A stretch of 64,000 nucleotides of DNA from Camellia lanceoleosa. Lineage: Eukaryota > Streptophyta > Magnoliopsida > Ericales > Theaceae. The position numbers and the translations under genes are program-made. The stretch spans positions 125,279,429 through 125,343,428 of the forward strand of contig CM045770.1 in assembly GCA_025200525.1 (NCBI GenBank). Reading direction: 5' to 3'. The notes below the pieces were generated by a model. That model searched no databases. It saw only the letters and a list, made by a program, of their open reading frames with translations, and was not told the DNA's origin. Shown piece after piece: positions 33,931 through 44,825 of the stretch (its first letter is position 1; each line of letters starts with the position of its first letter).

Positions 33931-35442
33931 TTGTTGGACGTTCCAATACCTTCAGCATTCGAACGGATTATGACTCAATCACCTTCTCACTCTGTTGATC
34001 GAGCATACGAAGAGCCATTGAGTAATGCTGTTTCCCCTCGAAAGAATCTCCACGCATTTATTAGCCACCTTTACCCGCCTTTCTATATTCAGGTCATGGA
34101 GGCTTTCGCAGATTATCAACCTTTGGACTACGAACACATTGCCCTCAATCCTTTGGTTTACAAACTCGTTGATACAAGAAGTTCTTCCTCTAAACTCCCC
34201 TCGCACTTTGAACGAACAACTCTCAAGCCTTTGCTTCGACAAATTGCAAATATGGAATTGGGAAATTCTTCTTCACAAGCTTCTGCTTGGGATGAAGCTA
34301 CAACTTCTTCGTCTTCTGGGGTTTTCGGATGGGCCTGAGTGCACTTTGAGTCATAGGATTTTAGCGAACGGATCAATCATCATTTCATTGAGTTCACTGA
34401 CCCTTTAGATTTTTCTTCCTACGCTCGAAGCTCGGTGGTTTATCCATATGTGCCCATCGACCTTCGACGCAGTTTAGAGGAGAATTTGCTTGTGGCTTGG
34501 TATACATCTTCCATGCCCACAAGGATAATGCACACTGCCCGGTGCTTGGAAGAATCACAAGGATATACTCCTTCATTTTTAGCCAAGAAAGCGCAGATTT
34601 GTTCTTCTGACTGGCTTGACTATATTAATGCCTTTGTTCCTCCCATCCCTGTGTCATCTCCCCCAACTGAAGCAGCCACTTCTTCTTCTCCATCTTCTGG
34701 AATGGAAGCATCCACACCTTCTCCACCCTCCGAAATAGAAGCATCCACACCTTCTCTATCTTCTGAAGCAGAACCATCTACTCCTTCTCCTCCTCCCACT
34801 CTTTCTTGGATAGAGAAATTAAGGCTTGCTCTTCCAATGGACAAAATCTTCCCTCCTTACAAACCTCCATCATCCCCAACTTCATTTGAGCGGAAACAAG
34901 CCTAACTTCTGCTTGCAGCTTTTTCTCACCTACCCTTCAATGTTCTTGAGGATGACATTCCTCTCAAGAACTTTCGATGGGCTTGTGACATTCTGACTAG
35001 GGGCCATATCCTTAATCCTATCGCCCAAGCAGAACTTCACATGTTCTTGGATCAACTTCCAATACTCCTTCATTGGCATCGAAATTCCAAAGTCACCACT
35101 CAATCTTTGGATCAACTTTCATCTCTTCGAATTCATGCTCAATACGAAGCAGAAAACTTCATTGAAGACTTTGATGACTTCAAAAATAAAGATTCTGCGT
35201 ATTGGGATGATTTAGTTATAGATGAGTTGGAACAAAGATCGAGGGAAGAGGCTTTCGAAGCAAAGGCTGAAGAGCTCTATTATGAAGTGAGAGCACACCA
35301 ACTCATGCAGCCAACTTTAGAGGAAATGGAAGATATAATAAAGAAAGAACAAATATTCATTGATCACTGTTGGACGAAATTCCATGATCTTGTTATTTAT
35401 TCCATTCCTTATTTTTATGAGCTTGAATTTGTACCTAAATAA
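33931..35442 (+). pseudogene. Antisense gene A of the Tat element, unrecognised protein
   Basis: Lies between integrase and 3' LTR on the strand opposite gag-pol. Three frames joined by small shifts (near 34290-34410 and 34900-34925) give about 500 residues: an N-terminal part with FERIMTQSPSHSVD and HLYPPFYIQVMEAFADYQP, a middle part with YPYVPIDLRRSLEENLLVAW, a Ser/Pro/Glu-rich linker of three or four repeats of about 13 residues (ASTPSPPSEIE, ASTPSLSSEAE; 34660-34800), and an acidic helical C-terminus (DELEQRSREEAFEAKAEELY) ending at the stop at 35440-35442. No catalytic motif or known domain is evident. Codon-like regularity across the frames indicates real coding ancestry. Small losses beside CTG or CAG may be read errors. 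It could be a diverged relative of the N-terminal part of mobile-domain proteins, but I cannot show that. Confidence 0.6.
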
Positions 35443-36179
35443 GGTTACTTAATGTAATTGTCTTGGCTCTAATGAAAGCAAAGTCCTTCTGTACTTGACA
35501 TTGTTTGACTCTGTTTCTTCTTACTTTTAAAAGCCAACTTATAGCCTTGAATTAAATAATCTCATCCTTTGAATTTGGACTCACTTATTTTCAATGAAAC
35601 ACTAAAAGAAACCAATATGTCTTTTTCCAATTTATGGAGCAAAATTTGACAATTTTGGTTAATATTATCTCAAATCAATGCTTCGAAGTTAACAACCTTA
35701 CTTTTCAAAGCTAATTATAACCAACAACCAATATGTCTTTTTTCCAATTTATAGAGCAAAATTTGACAATTTTTGGTTAATATTATCTCAAATTAATGCT
35801 TCGAAGTTAACAACCTTACCTTTCAAAGCTAAATATAACCAACATATGGTTATAGTTAATATAGTCAGTCATTTTTAAGTTGACCATTCTTACTTTGAAA
35901 AGCATCTTATGCTGTCTTAACTCAATGGATAATCTTCTCTTGTAAAACCAATGATTGGTTTTGATGTTCTTTGCATCTTAGCGTCTCCAAACATGTAGTT
36001 TACTTCGAAGCCGAATTCTGTATTTCGAAGCCGTTTTACTTGATTTCTTGGAGCCAAAATTGGCTTCGAAGCCAAATATTGTTCTTCGAAGCTGACGTCA
36101 ACATTTAGAATGTGTTCTTCCCTCCAAAACTATCAATATTGGAAGAGTCTCCTCATATTCATACTTTTAGTACATAACG
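35443..36179 (+). other. Spacer between the two antisense genes, with a two-copy repeat
   Basis: AT-rich and noncoding. It holds the 115-base direct repeat described separately and, at 36005-36105, four TTCGAAGC phrases in 100 bases. It probably contains the terminator of gene A and the upstream region of the mobile-domain gene; I see no clear poly-A signal that I would stake on. Confidence 0.5.
35611..35840 (+). repeat. Two-copy direct repeat, about 115 bases
   Basis: ACCAATATGTCTTTTTCCAA ... GCTTCGAAGTTAACAACCTT occurs at about 35611 and again at about 35728. The copies differ at only a few positions (single-base run lengths, one A/G). Confidence 0.85.
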
Positions 36180-36314
36180 ATTTACGCAATATATTTTTCA
36201 GACATAAAACCTTTTAAAAGCCCCTTTGCTTTGTACTCTGAAATCACTTGCTCTTTTGACACACAAACCCTACCGATCTCCTGTTAAACCCCTCTTCCTT
36301 ATTACTCGCTATCA
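36180..36314 (+). promoter_or_regulatory. Candidate promoter and leader of the antisense mobile-domain gene
   Basis: TTTTAAAAGCCCC (36210-36222) is a TATA-like box followed by a pyrimidine-rich leader (CTTTGCTTTG, CCTCTTCCTTATTACTCGCT) and then ATCAATGG at the proposed start codon (36315). The layout is normal for a plant gene on this strand. No experimental support. Confidence 0.35.
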
Positions 36315-39263
36315 ATGGATCCTTCCTCACTAAAAGTGTTTACTGGCGATCGCATCAGTCCTACCATGGCTTTGAAGCGATGTATTGATGAAGAAATCAC
36401 CAAACTATCATCTGGTGAGTCAAGCCACATAGATGGACGTCTTTTCGTACCTCGTCATAGCAACAAACAGGAATACGTCCTTGGCCCTATTTTTCGGGAA
36501 GCTCCTGCTCAACTCGCAGCCCTATATCCTCGCTTGGAGGACCATTTCCTTCTTCTGAAGAAGGGCTTGATTAGAAGCGGAGGGTGAATCGTCCTCACCA
36601 TTGCTGGCCGACAATGAGGACTGAATGGGAAGAATGGTATGACAGAGTTGTACCTGCGAGAGAAGATGACCTGCAAGAGCTCTGTATCCTCGATGCCCTT
36701 CGTCTTTCCAGGTTCATCATTCCTGAGGACCCTTTCTTGATACCTACTGCCTTATGTTTCTGGAATATGTCTTTTAATTTTTTCCAATTTCGGTGCGGCA
36801 TGATGGCCCCCACCGTTCTTGATATTTGCCATCTCTTAGGGCTTTCCCCCCATGGTTCTCCATTTACTCCCAACTACCCAGACCTTCCAATTAAGTTTTC
36901 TCTTCCATCCTTAAGCTCCTCTTATAGTGACTTCGAGAAGTCTGAAAATAAAAAGGAAGGTCCTGTGAAGGACAGAGAACTAATTTCCTTCATTTTATAT
37001 TGGTTATGCAAATTCCTCTTTTGCACCTCATCTCGAGGATTATGCTCGAGTTTGCTCTCATGAAGGCACTTGTCTTGAAAAAACATATAGCTCTTGCTCA
37101 TTATCTTTTAGGTCATGTCTACAGAGTCTGCTCCCAATTTTGTGAGAAACCTCTTGATGCTAACCAAGGAGGTCCCCTCTGGGTGCTTCAACTTTGGCTC
37201 TTCGCCTATTTCACTGACCTACACCCCAAATGTCTAAAATTCCTTGTTCAGGATCCTAGTACTTATGGGGAAAAGTATGCTAGGATTGCCCTTTACCCTG
37301 CTTCCTTCGCTTACTACTTTACCTTCTTTTATCAACTTCCCATTTCTCCATCTGCCTCTTTCTTCTGTCCTTTTGAAGCCAATAAAGGACCAACCTGGCT
37401 GCAAGCTTTCCTGGCTGATAAAGAATGCTCTACTTCTCCTCGTAAAGACATGTGGGCCTCTATACTACTACCAAGGGAATTGTTCATTGGTAGTTTAAAC
37501 CCTCGAGCCTACAAATGCATATCTGAGGTGTACTGCCCTTCTCAATTTGCCAGACAATTTGGACTCACTCAAGGGATACCAGTTCCTCTTTGCAGTCTCT
37601 CAAATGTTCATCTTACTGTCAGAGATTTGAGAATATCCAAATCCAGACTAGAGACGGCAATTCTCAAACTACTGAAAGAGTTGAATGAGTTCCAATTTAT
37701 CCCCTTTCTTCCATATGGCTCAGTCTTGAAAAGATTCCAGGCGGTGGGCCAGTCAATATGGAAGTGCGCCTATCTGAACATCCCCATGACTTGCTGGTAG
37801 GATTGGGAGTGCCTTCGAAGGCTAAGCCAACGACATCTAAGGACATTCCCCCTCTTCACGAGGCTGCCACAACTAATCCTACAACTTCATCCCCTCCAGC
37901 TAGAGTTACTAGAGCTGCTTCGAAGAAGGGTAAATATTTTCAGACTTCTTCTTTTCCTTTCTTTTGAATCTTTTGTTCCTTTCCTTTACACTTTTATTCT
38001 TTGGTGCAGGACCCTCACATGAAGAATCTCCCAAGAGAGCTGAAACTTTAGCTGTTCTCAAAAAGAAACAACAACAACAAAAACAAAAAAGGAAGCTAGT
38101 CCTCCCTCCTGAGGAATCCGAATCCTTGGGAGAAGAAGAAGTTGAGCAAGAACCAGAAGTGTCCTTGCAGAGAACAAAGAGACAAAAGGTAGTTGCCTCC
38201 CTTCCTGAGACAATTAAGCATCCTTCTTTCGAAGCACCCATTATAGTAATGGAGAAAGCACTTACCTCTGAAACCCAGATTGAAGAGAGAGAGATTGAAA
38301 AAGAACCAGTAGTATCACTGCCAAGGAGGAAGAGAAAGAAGATGACTATTTCTGCTGCTGACTTGGTGGAAGATCTGATCCATGAAGCCGCTGCCAAGGC
38401 AGTAGAACAGGAACATTCTAAAGCAATAATCGTTTTTGAGAGAAATTTGAGAAAAGCAGCGATGAGTTCACGAGAGCGAAACTGCTGCTGATGTGTTACA
38501 AAGAGAAACTGCTCGAAGACAACAAATTGTCGAACATTATTCTCTTCGTAGCTCTCCCATCAATATCAACATTTCCGAAACAAGTAATTTCTTTCATACT
38601 TCTGCTGTTTTCTTTCGTCAGCTTTAAATATTTGAAGTTTGACATTGCTTTACATTTCTTCCTTCTGCAGTAACAACCACTGCGCTTGTCTTTCCAATGG
38701 GGCCTCTTCCAGTTTCAGTTGAAGTTGACCAGATGCAAAACGTGAAGACTATTCAAATACAACTTCCCAAGCCTATGCTTCCTGTACCTTCCTTGAGTCC
38801 CAACATTCCTGCATCTCTTCTTCTTGGCCTAGAACCCTATCTTCCTTTCCTGACTTTCAATCTACCTCAGTCCGTTCCTTCTTCGAACCTTGCCCTTCTT
38901 TCTTCCAAGGATATTCCAGCTGTTACTCCAATCCTAGTGACAGTTGATTCTTCCACAGAGGGTGCTGGTAGTTCTCCAATTCATGATTCATCACCTATGC
39001 CTATTTCCAGCCCCTCTTCACTTGATTCATTGGTGGCTAAGACTATAGAAGCTGCCAAAGATGCTCCATCCATTTCTCTCATCCCCATGCAGCCCTCTGT
39101 GTCTTCCACCACAATACTTTCTATGCCCTTCATGTCTAGGGATGAAATAGACATCTTCGAATGAAGACTTGCTAGTCTTTTCGACGTACCTTCTACATCT
39201 CCAACATTTAGTACTGAAGCTGAGCCATTAGTCTTGGCTAACTCCTTGCTGGAGATTTTTGAG

Positions 39264-40294
39264 TGTTAGGACCTATCTTGTCAAAATCCCGCGCACAAAA
39301 CTATGTCTTGAGTTGTAATTTTTTCTGAGTTTTTTTGCCTTCCTCGCTCGAGCCAGGAAGTGCTCGCTCGAGCCAGGAAGTGCTCGCTCGAGCGAAGGAC
39401 TGCGTATAGGCAAAACCTGAAGGCTATGATTGTGCGCTCGAGCGAAGAGTATGGTGGCTCGAGCGAAGCATTGCGTCTCTACTGAACCTGCAAGGATGTC
39501 TTCCTCGCTCGAGCGAAGGGCTCGTGGCTCGAGCGAGGTCACTAGTAGAAATCACGCGATTTACACTCCTCGCTCGAGCGAGAGGAGCCTCGCTTCGGCG
39601 AGCCAGAATCCGAGAAATTTTTAAGTAACTGGTTTCTTTCAGGATTGGGACTCTTTTGGTTTTCTATAAGTAGATGGTTTCTCCTAAAACCAATCTAACT
39701 TTTCTAGATCGATTCAACAATTCTAGAGTTACATTTGAAGTTTTCTTACGAGAGTTTGTTTAGTTAACTGTGATGTACGTGAGAGAGTTCTAAATCACAT
39801 GAGTTGATAATCAAACATCAAAGAGAGTGATACTTAATATTCAAGAGTGTTCTCTTCGGTGTGAACCGAAGATCTTTACGTAAAGTTTCAAAAGGTGTTT
39901 GTTCATTCGTAGTCGTTAATTCGACAAGTGAAGTTGAGGAGTGGAACCAACTTGAGAATCGGTTCAAATGGCGGCGTGGTGAAAGAGTTCTGAAGATTGA
40001 GAGACAAATTGGTCATGTGGGTAATTTGTATGGTTTCTTTGTAACCTTGAAGTCCTTCTATAGTGGATTGATTAGTGGCGGTTCGCCCGTGGTTTTTGAT
40101 TACAATTGAAGGTTCTTCAATTGTGGTTTTTCACGTAAAAAATCGTTTGTGTCGATTTATTATTTATTCCTAAAAACAAACAAACTAAAATCACTCTCGT
40201 AAGTGCTTGTTGATTTTAGTTTGAGTGTTTTGGAATTTTTGGGATTTGGAATATTTTTTATCTTTAGCTAATCACGAATCACTTAGGATTTTCA
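39264..40294 (+). repeat. 5' LTR of the nested Copia derivative (1031 bases)
   Basis: Starts TGTTAGGACC and ends CTTAGGATTTTCA. It carries the CTCGAGC palindrome cluster in its first third and TTCTATAAGTAGATGG (39662-39677), a possible TATA region. Confidence 0.85.
39330..39605. repeat. Paired CGCTCGAGCG palindromes in the Copia LTR
   Basis: About eight copies of GCTCGAGC or CTCGAGCGA, arranged in close pairs (15-20 bases apart) with 40-60 base spacers, for example TCGCTCGAGCGAAGG and GGCTCGAGCGAGG. A similar paired layout lies in another LTR at 61329-61562. Confidence 0.75.
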
Positions 40295-40296
40295 AT

Positions 40297-40308
40297 TGGT
40301 ATCAGAGC
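40297..40308 (+). other. Primer-binding site, initiator tRNA-Met type
   Basis: TGGTATCAGAGC, three bases after the LTR end. This is the widespread plant Copia primer site. Confidence 0.9.
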
Positions 40309-40364
40309 AGGTCACTCTTTGTTTTTTCAAAACTATAGGAGTGTGATTTTGTGTGACTAGCATT

Positions 40365-40511
40365 ATGGATTCGATTCGTGAAGGTAACTCGACTCATAGA
40401 CCCCCTTTACTAGACGGTACAAACTATTCTTATTGGAAAGCTCGTATGAGAGCATTTTTAGTTTGTTTGTTTTTAGGAATTTTTGGGATTTGGAATATTT
40501 TTTATCTTTAG
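40365..40511 (+). pseudogene. gag: Copia gag, first 32 codons only
   Basis: The start ATGGATTCGATTCG gives MDSIREGNSTHRPPLLDG and then TNYSYWKARM, the standard N-terminus of plant Copia gag proteins. After about 32 residues the frame enters the fused LTR end and stops at 40509-40511. It cannot make a capsid. Confidence 0.8.
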
Positions 40512-41122
40512 CTAATCACGAATCACTTAGGATTTTCATTGAGAATTCTTCCTTCAGCAACAAACCTTCTGTACCTTCAATAGACATAGACACATGTCAA
40601 GAATTGCTAATTTCCTTTTCAAGGATTCCCTTTGAGGCTCTACAAAGGCCTACTATCAGAAATGGGTTCCTTCAGTGTTGTAACATTACTGAGCAGTCCG
40701 GCATGAATGTTTCAAGTCATCTATCTCAGGCAGCAGCCACCATCGATTTTTATCTCAATATTTGTCATGCTGCTAAGGCTGCAGATGAGAAACTTACTAG
40801 AGATCAGAATTTTGTTTCTCAAGTGCATACCGAAGTATCAGAACTCAAGGAACAACATTCCTCTGTTTCCAAGTTTCGATTCCAACTGCTAGAGAAGAAG
40901 GCCCAACTGGAGGAGGAATTAGCTGCAGTAAACCGGGCCTTGGATCGAACTGACACCAAATTGCAGATCACTAACCAAGAACTGGCTGATCGGAAAAAGG
41001 ACATGGCTGCAGCTATCAAACTATTCCCATCACTTAGCAATAGGAAATCTGTACAAAAACAATTAAGACATTGTAATGATTTACGGGCCAATCTATGGCA
41101 TAATGTACTTAATTCTTTATAA

Positions 41123-41268
41123 AGAACAAATTTTGTCCATCCTTTAAGTAGTCTCATGTTTTGTATTCGATGTTTATTCTATTCCTTGTGTTTCCCAAAT
41201 GGTTGGAAAATAAGGCTTCAAATATCTTCCATTAATCTTTTTGGGATGTACATAACCATTCAAATTTC
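41123..41268. other. Gap between PMD gene end and integrase end
   Basis: The two convergent coding regions, the plus-strand PMD gene and the minus-strand integrase, end within about 150 bases of each other. No further feature is seen. Confidence 0.5.
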
Positions 41269-42165
41269 TTAAATGGTATGCCCCAAAAGGCAAAACTCTA
41301 TGGACTTGATATGGTCCTTCCGGTTAGGTGACCGTTTGCCAAACTTATGGCTTTTTATCGCTATTGGGAGTATTGTTTTCCATACCAAATCACCTTCATC
41401 AAAGCCAATATGCTTGACTTTTTTGTTATAATTCTTGGCTGCTTTCTTCTTTTGAAAAAGAATGCTATTTAACGCCAAAATCCTCGCTTCATCTATGTCT
41501 TCTAATTCCAAGCACATGCTTTGATGATATTGCTCAGATTCTAATTGATCTTGACATCTTACCCTCAGAGATTTAACATTAATTTCCACAGTAACCTTTG
41601 CATCATGCCCGTATACTAAGGCATAAGGGGTGACTCCTGTGCTCGACCTTGGGGAAGTTCTGTAAGCCCATAAAACATCCAACAATAAGTTATGCCAATC
41701 CCTAGGATTATCTTCCACCACCTTTTGTATTCCTTTTTTCAAGGATTTATTGGATGATTCAGCTTGACCATTGGCTTGTGCATAATAAGGAGTAGAATTA
41801 ATAAGGCTAATCCCAAATTCTGCCACAAAGGACTTTACCATTTTCCCATCAAACACAGTTCCATTATCAACCGTTATGGTTTGTGGAATGCCAAACCTAT
41901 GGATCAGATCTTTAATGAACCCAATGACCTCTGTCTGGTCTACAGCCTTATATGGTTTGGCCTCGACCCATTTAGTGAAATAGTCAGTAGCTACTAGAAT
42001 GAAACAATGATGTTTCGAAGAAGGTGGGTGAATTTTACCCATCATGTCCATGGCCCATCCTCTGAATGGCCAAGGCTTCACTACTGCATGTAGGTCAGTT
42101 ATGGGCACATGTCTTATTGTGCCATGTTTTTGGCATGCACGCAACCCTTTGCATATTCTATGCAA
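41269..42165 (-). pseudogene. int: Integrase of the Tat element
   Basis: Inserts element DNA into the host chromosome. The frame of about 298 residues begins in the zinc-binding HHCC region (ACQKHG near residue 10) and contains the core with Asp in WAMDMMG (about 40), Asp in TVDNGTVF (about 100) and Glu in ANGQAESSNK (about 136). The spacing of 35 residues between the last two is the DD35E arrangement, so all three catalytic residues are present. The C-terminal part (FDEGDLVWK) is the GPY/F-type region. It overlaps the upstream frame at 42114-42165, where loss of one base (GGTTGCGTGC for an expected extra C) breaks the polyprotein. The first half of the HHCC module is therefore in the other frame. 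Apart from that break, the domain looks intact. Confidence 0.85.
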
Positions 42166-43952
42166 TCTTTAAGAATAGTTGGCCAATAATAGGAATGCCT
42201 TCGAAGCAACCATCTCATCTTTACACCAGGCTGATGAGCACCACAAATGCCTTCATGAACCTCAGCCATAGCTATTAATGCTTCTTTTGGGCCTAAACAT
42301 TCCAATAATAAGCCATCTCCTCCCCTCTTGTATAGAGCATTACCATATACCATATATTGCATAGACTGCAATTTGATTTTTCTGCTGGCCTTCGAAGATG
42401 GACCAGCCAAGTACTGCATTATTGGATGCCTCCAATCCTGTTCTTGTAAGTCATTATGATTGACTTCCAAGATCACATTCATTTTATTCAAAGGTTGTAT
42501 TAATCTCTGATATGTTGTTTGGCTTTGGGTATTATCCCTTCTCTTGAAGTTCGAAGCTTTTTGAGCCACATCATTAGCTCTACTGTTCAAGAATCTTGGA
42601 ACATAGGTTACATTTGCTATTTGAGGCGAAAGCAGATGTAATGCAACAACATAATATGGTAGGATGCTTATGCTTTGACACTTGAAAATCCCTTTTACTT
42701 GGTTAACCACCAATTGAGAATCCCCAAATATGTCAACTGCATGTACTTGCAATCCAATAAGGATTTCTAGTCCCACTATTAAGGCTTGATACTCAGCCTG
42801 GTTATTGGAACAACTAGCTTCATCCACTCTGAAACCATGCGTGGTTTCTACCCCTTGTGGAGACTTAATCACGATACCAATTCCAATTAATCCATTGGCC
42901 TTCGATCCATCGAACCACATTTGCCATGGTTCAACACTAGCCATACCAAGTTCCATTACCTCTTGGCTTTCTGTTTGAGATGGATGATCTGCCAGAAAAT
43001 TGGCTAATACTTGCCCTTTTACTGCCCTTTGAGGGACATATTCTAAATGAAATTCCGATAAGGCTAATATCCACTTGCCAATTCTTCCCCTCAACATAGG
43101 TCTAGATAACATGTATTTAACCAAATCTGTGGTTGCAATTACCAAGACAGTTGTAGGTAAAAGTAAATATCTTAATTTCATTGCAGCAAAATACAAAGCA
43201 AGACACAGCTTTTCAACAGCTGAATATTTACATTCACAAGAATTTAAAAACCTACTAAGGTAATAAACAGCTTGTTCCTTGCCTTCTTCATTGTCTTGGG
43301 CCAAGAAAGCTCCCAATGAATCTTCTGCTGCCGCTATGTATAACTTCAAGGGCTTATTTCCTTTTGGTGGCATCAGCACTGGAGGGTTGGCCAAGTAGGC
43401 TTTGATACCTTCGAAAGCAGTTTGATGCTCTGCTGTCCACACAAATTCCTCTTCATCTTTCAGCCTTAACAAGGAAGAGAATACTTTAGTTTTCCCTGCA
43501 GTGTTAGAAATAAACCTTCGAAGAAAGTTAACCTGCCCAAGGAACCTTTGTAATTCCTTCTTACTTGATGGAGGCCTAGCATCGATGATGGCTTTGGCTT
43601 TATTCTGATCAATCTGTATTCCTTTCTTGTGCACTACATAACCCAAGAAATTTCCAGATGACACACCAAAAGCACATTTAAGAGGGTTGAGTTTCAACTT
43701 GAACTTCCTCATTCTTTCGAAAGCTGCTTCTAAATGAAACAAATGCTTCTCCATGGACTGGGATTTTACCACGATGTCATCAATATAACATTCTAGATAC
43801 CCTCCAATAAGGTCATGAAAGATGGTGTTCATAGCCCTCTGATACGTAGCTCTAGCATTCTTCAGACCAAATGGCATCTTAACCCATTCGAAGGTGCTAA
43901 TATTCCTGGGACATCGAATCTTTGTCTTGTGGATGTCTTCTCTGCAATGCAT
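42114..43952 (-). pseudogene. pol: Reverse transcriptase (C-terminal part), RNase H, archaeal-type RNase H
   Basis: Frame of 612 residues. It starts inside reverse transcriptase, reaches FEWVKMPFGLKNARATYQR (about residues 21-39) and the active site YIDD (about 56-59), then the thumb and connection with FLGYV and LQRFLGQVNFLRRFI. The first RNase H follows (LGAFLAQD, then YSAVEKLCLAL, about 215-310), then a second RNase H with MWFDGSKANG, NNQAEYQALI, GDSQLVVNQV and RANDVAQ (about 345-480), which is the archaeal-type domain that Tat elements carry. After it come the tether and HHCC start of integrase (HQPGVKMRWLLRRHSYYWPT). The frame breaks upstream at 43953-43958, where two bases seem to be missing in the DGHSGYNQ motif, and downstream before integrase. 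Confidence 0.9.
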
Positions 43953-43958
43953 ATTTGA

Positions 43959-44825
43959 TTATAACGAGTGGCCATCCATCATTGACAAAACTTGATGCCC
44001 TTTGAAGGCATCCACCAGATCCACTATAGGCATAGGGTATTCATCTTTAGGAGTTGCTAGATTTAAGTTTCTGAAATCGATGCATACCCTCATTTTGCCA
44101 TTTTTCTTAACTACAGGCACAATATTAGATAGCCATTCAACATACCTGGCTGTCCTAATAAAGTCTGCCTTAAGTAGTCTAAGAATTTCTTCCTTGACCT
44201 TCTGAATTACATCTGGACTCATCCTTCTTGGTTTCTGTTTGTATGGCTTGAAATTAGGCTTCAAAGGGAGTCTATGTTCCACCAATGATCTATCCAATCC
44301 TGGTAGTTCATTATAGGACCATGCAAAACAATCTTTGTATTTCTTTAAAACAACCAACAACTGGTCTCTGTCCAGAGCATTCAAACAAGTGTTTATATAA
44401 GTGGGCTGCTGCACAGAACCTTCCCCTAAATTCACTTCTTCTAAGGGGTCCTGCATCTGAGAATTCATCGAAGCTTTCTCTTTGGTTTCTTCAACTTTTG
44501 AAGCAATCTTTTCACTTTGTTTTGCCTCTAGGTTCTCTATTTCGACATCTCTGCCTTCTTCCTCATAGACAAAATCTGTCCATAAGGCGTCTTCTTCTTG
44601 TATTTCCTGGACTTTTGTTTCAATGTCCAATGCACAATATTTCCCAAAGGTCAAACTTCTGACCTGTTGTTGCTCTTGTTTACAGCCAATTATCATGGCC
44701 TCTCTCTCTTGTTCTTGTACTTTCTGGACTATTGCTTTTACATCCAATGATGAGAATTTAATCAAAGCCAATGACTTGGCTTCTCGTTCTTCACTTCTTT
44801 GCCTACAACCAGGCATCATTGTCAT
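43959..44825 (-). pseudogene. pol: Reverse transcriptase, N-terminal part
   Basis: Frame of about 288 residues. The first half is a charged linker between protease and polymerase with repeated QEQEREAMI-like helices. From about residue 150 it is standard Ty3 reverse transcriptase: LKKYKDCFAWSYNELPGLD, PYKQKPRRMSPD, then WLSNIVPVVKKNGKMRVCID and FRNLNLATPKDEYPMP, with the catalytic Asp expected at the end (SMMDGHS). The stop comes at once after that motif because of the apparent two-base loss. Polymerase catalysis would need this part and the next frame joined. Confidence 0.85.

Larger units (their letters stand above)
39264..40538 (+). mobile_element. Deleted Copia-type element nested in the PMD gene
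   Basis: Target duplication TTGAG at 39259-39263 and 40539-40543. It has a full 5' LTR (39264-40294, TG...CA), a primer-binding site complementary to initiator tRNA-Met, the first codons of gag, and then only the last 85 or so bases of the 3' LTR (about 40454-40538). Nearly all the internal region and most of the 3' LTR are missing. The join lies in shared sequence (ATTTTAGTTT), so a short-homology deletion after or during insertion is likely. The insertion splits a Glu codon region of the host frame that resumes after 40543. Confidence 0.9.
36315..41122 (+). pseudogene. Plant mobile domain (PMD) protein gene, antisense in the Tat element
   Basis: The start ATGGATCCTTCC opens a frame leading through TEWEEWYDRVV and the signature CGMMAPTVLDICHLLGLSPHG (36790-36860), the conserved core of the plant mobile domain (aminotransferase-like family), followed by LWVLQLWLFAYF and a long conserved C-terminal half (37100-37790). 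Then come a basic, Lys/Gln-rich tail (38025-38480), a Ser/Pro-rich part (38690-39160) and a heptad-rich coiled coil (40800-41000) ending at the stop at 41120-41122. Two stretches have perfect intron borders, 37930-38009 (GTAAAT ... GGTGCAG) and 38584-38670 (GTAATT ... TTCTGCAG), with T-rich interiors and polypyrimidine tracts. Breaks: frame shifts near 36586, 36990 and 37770, an in-frame TGA at 39162-39164 (a CGA-to-TGA change), and a Copia insertion at 39264. PMD proteins act in the nucleus in gene silencing and growth, and many copies ride in transposons. Confidence 0.8.
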
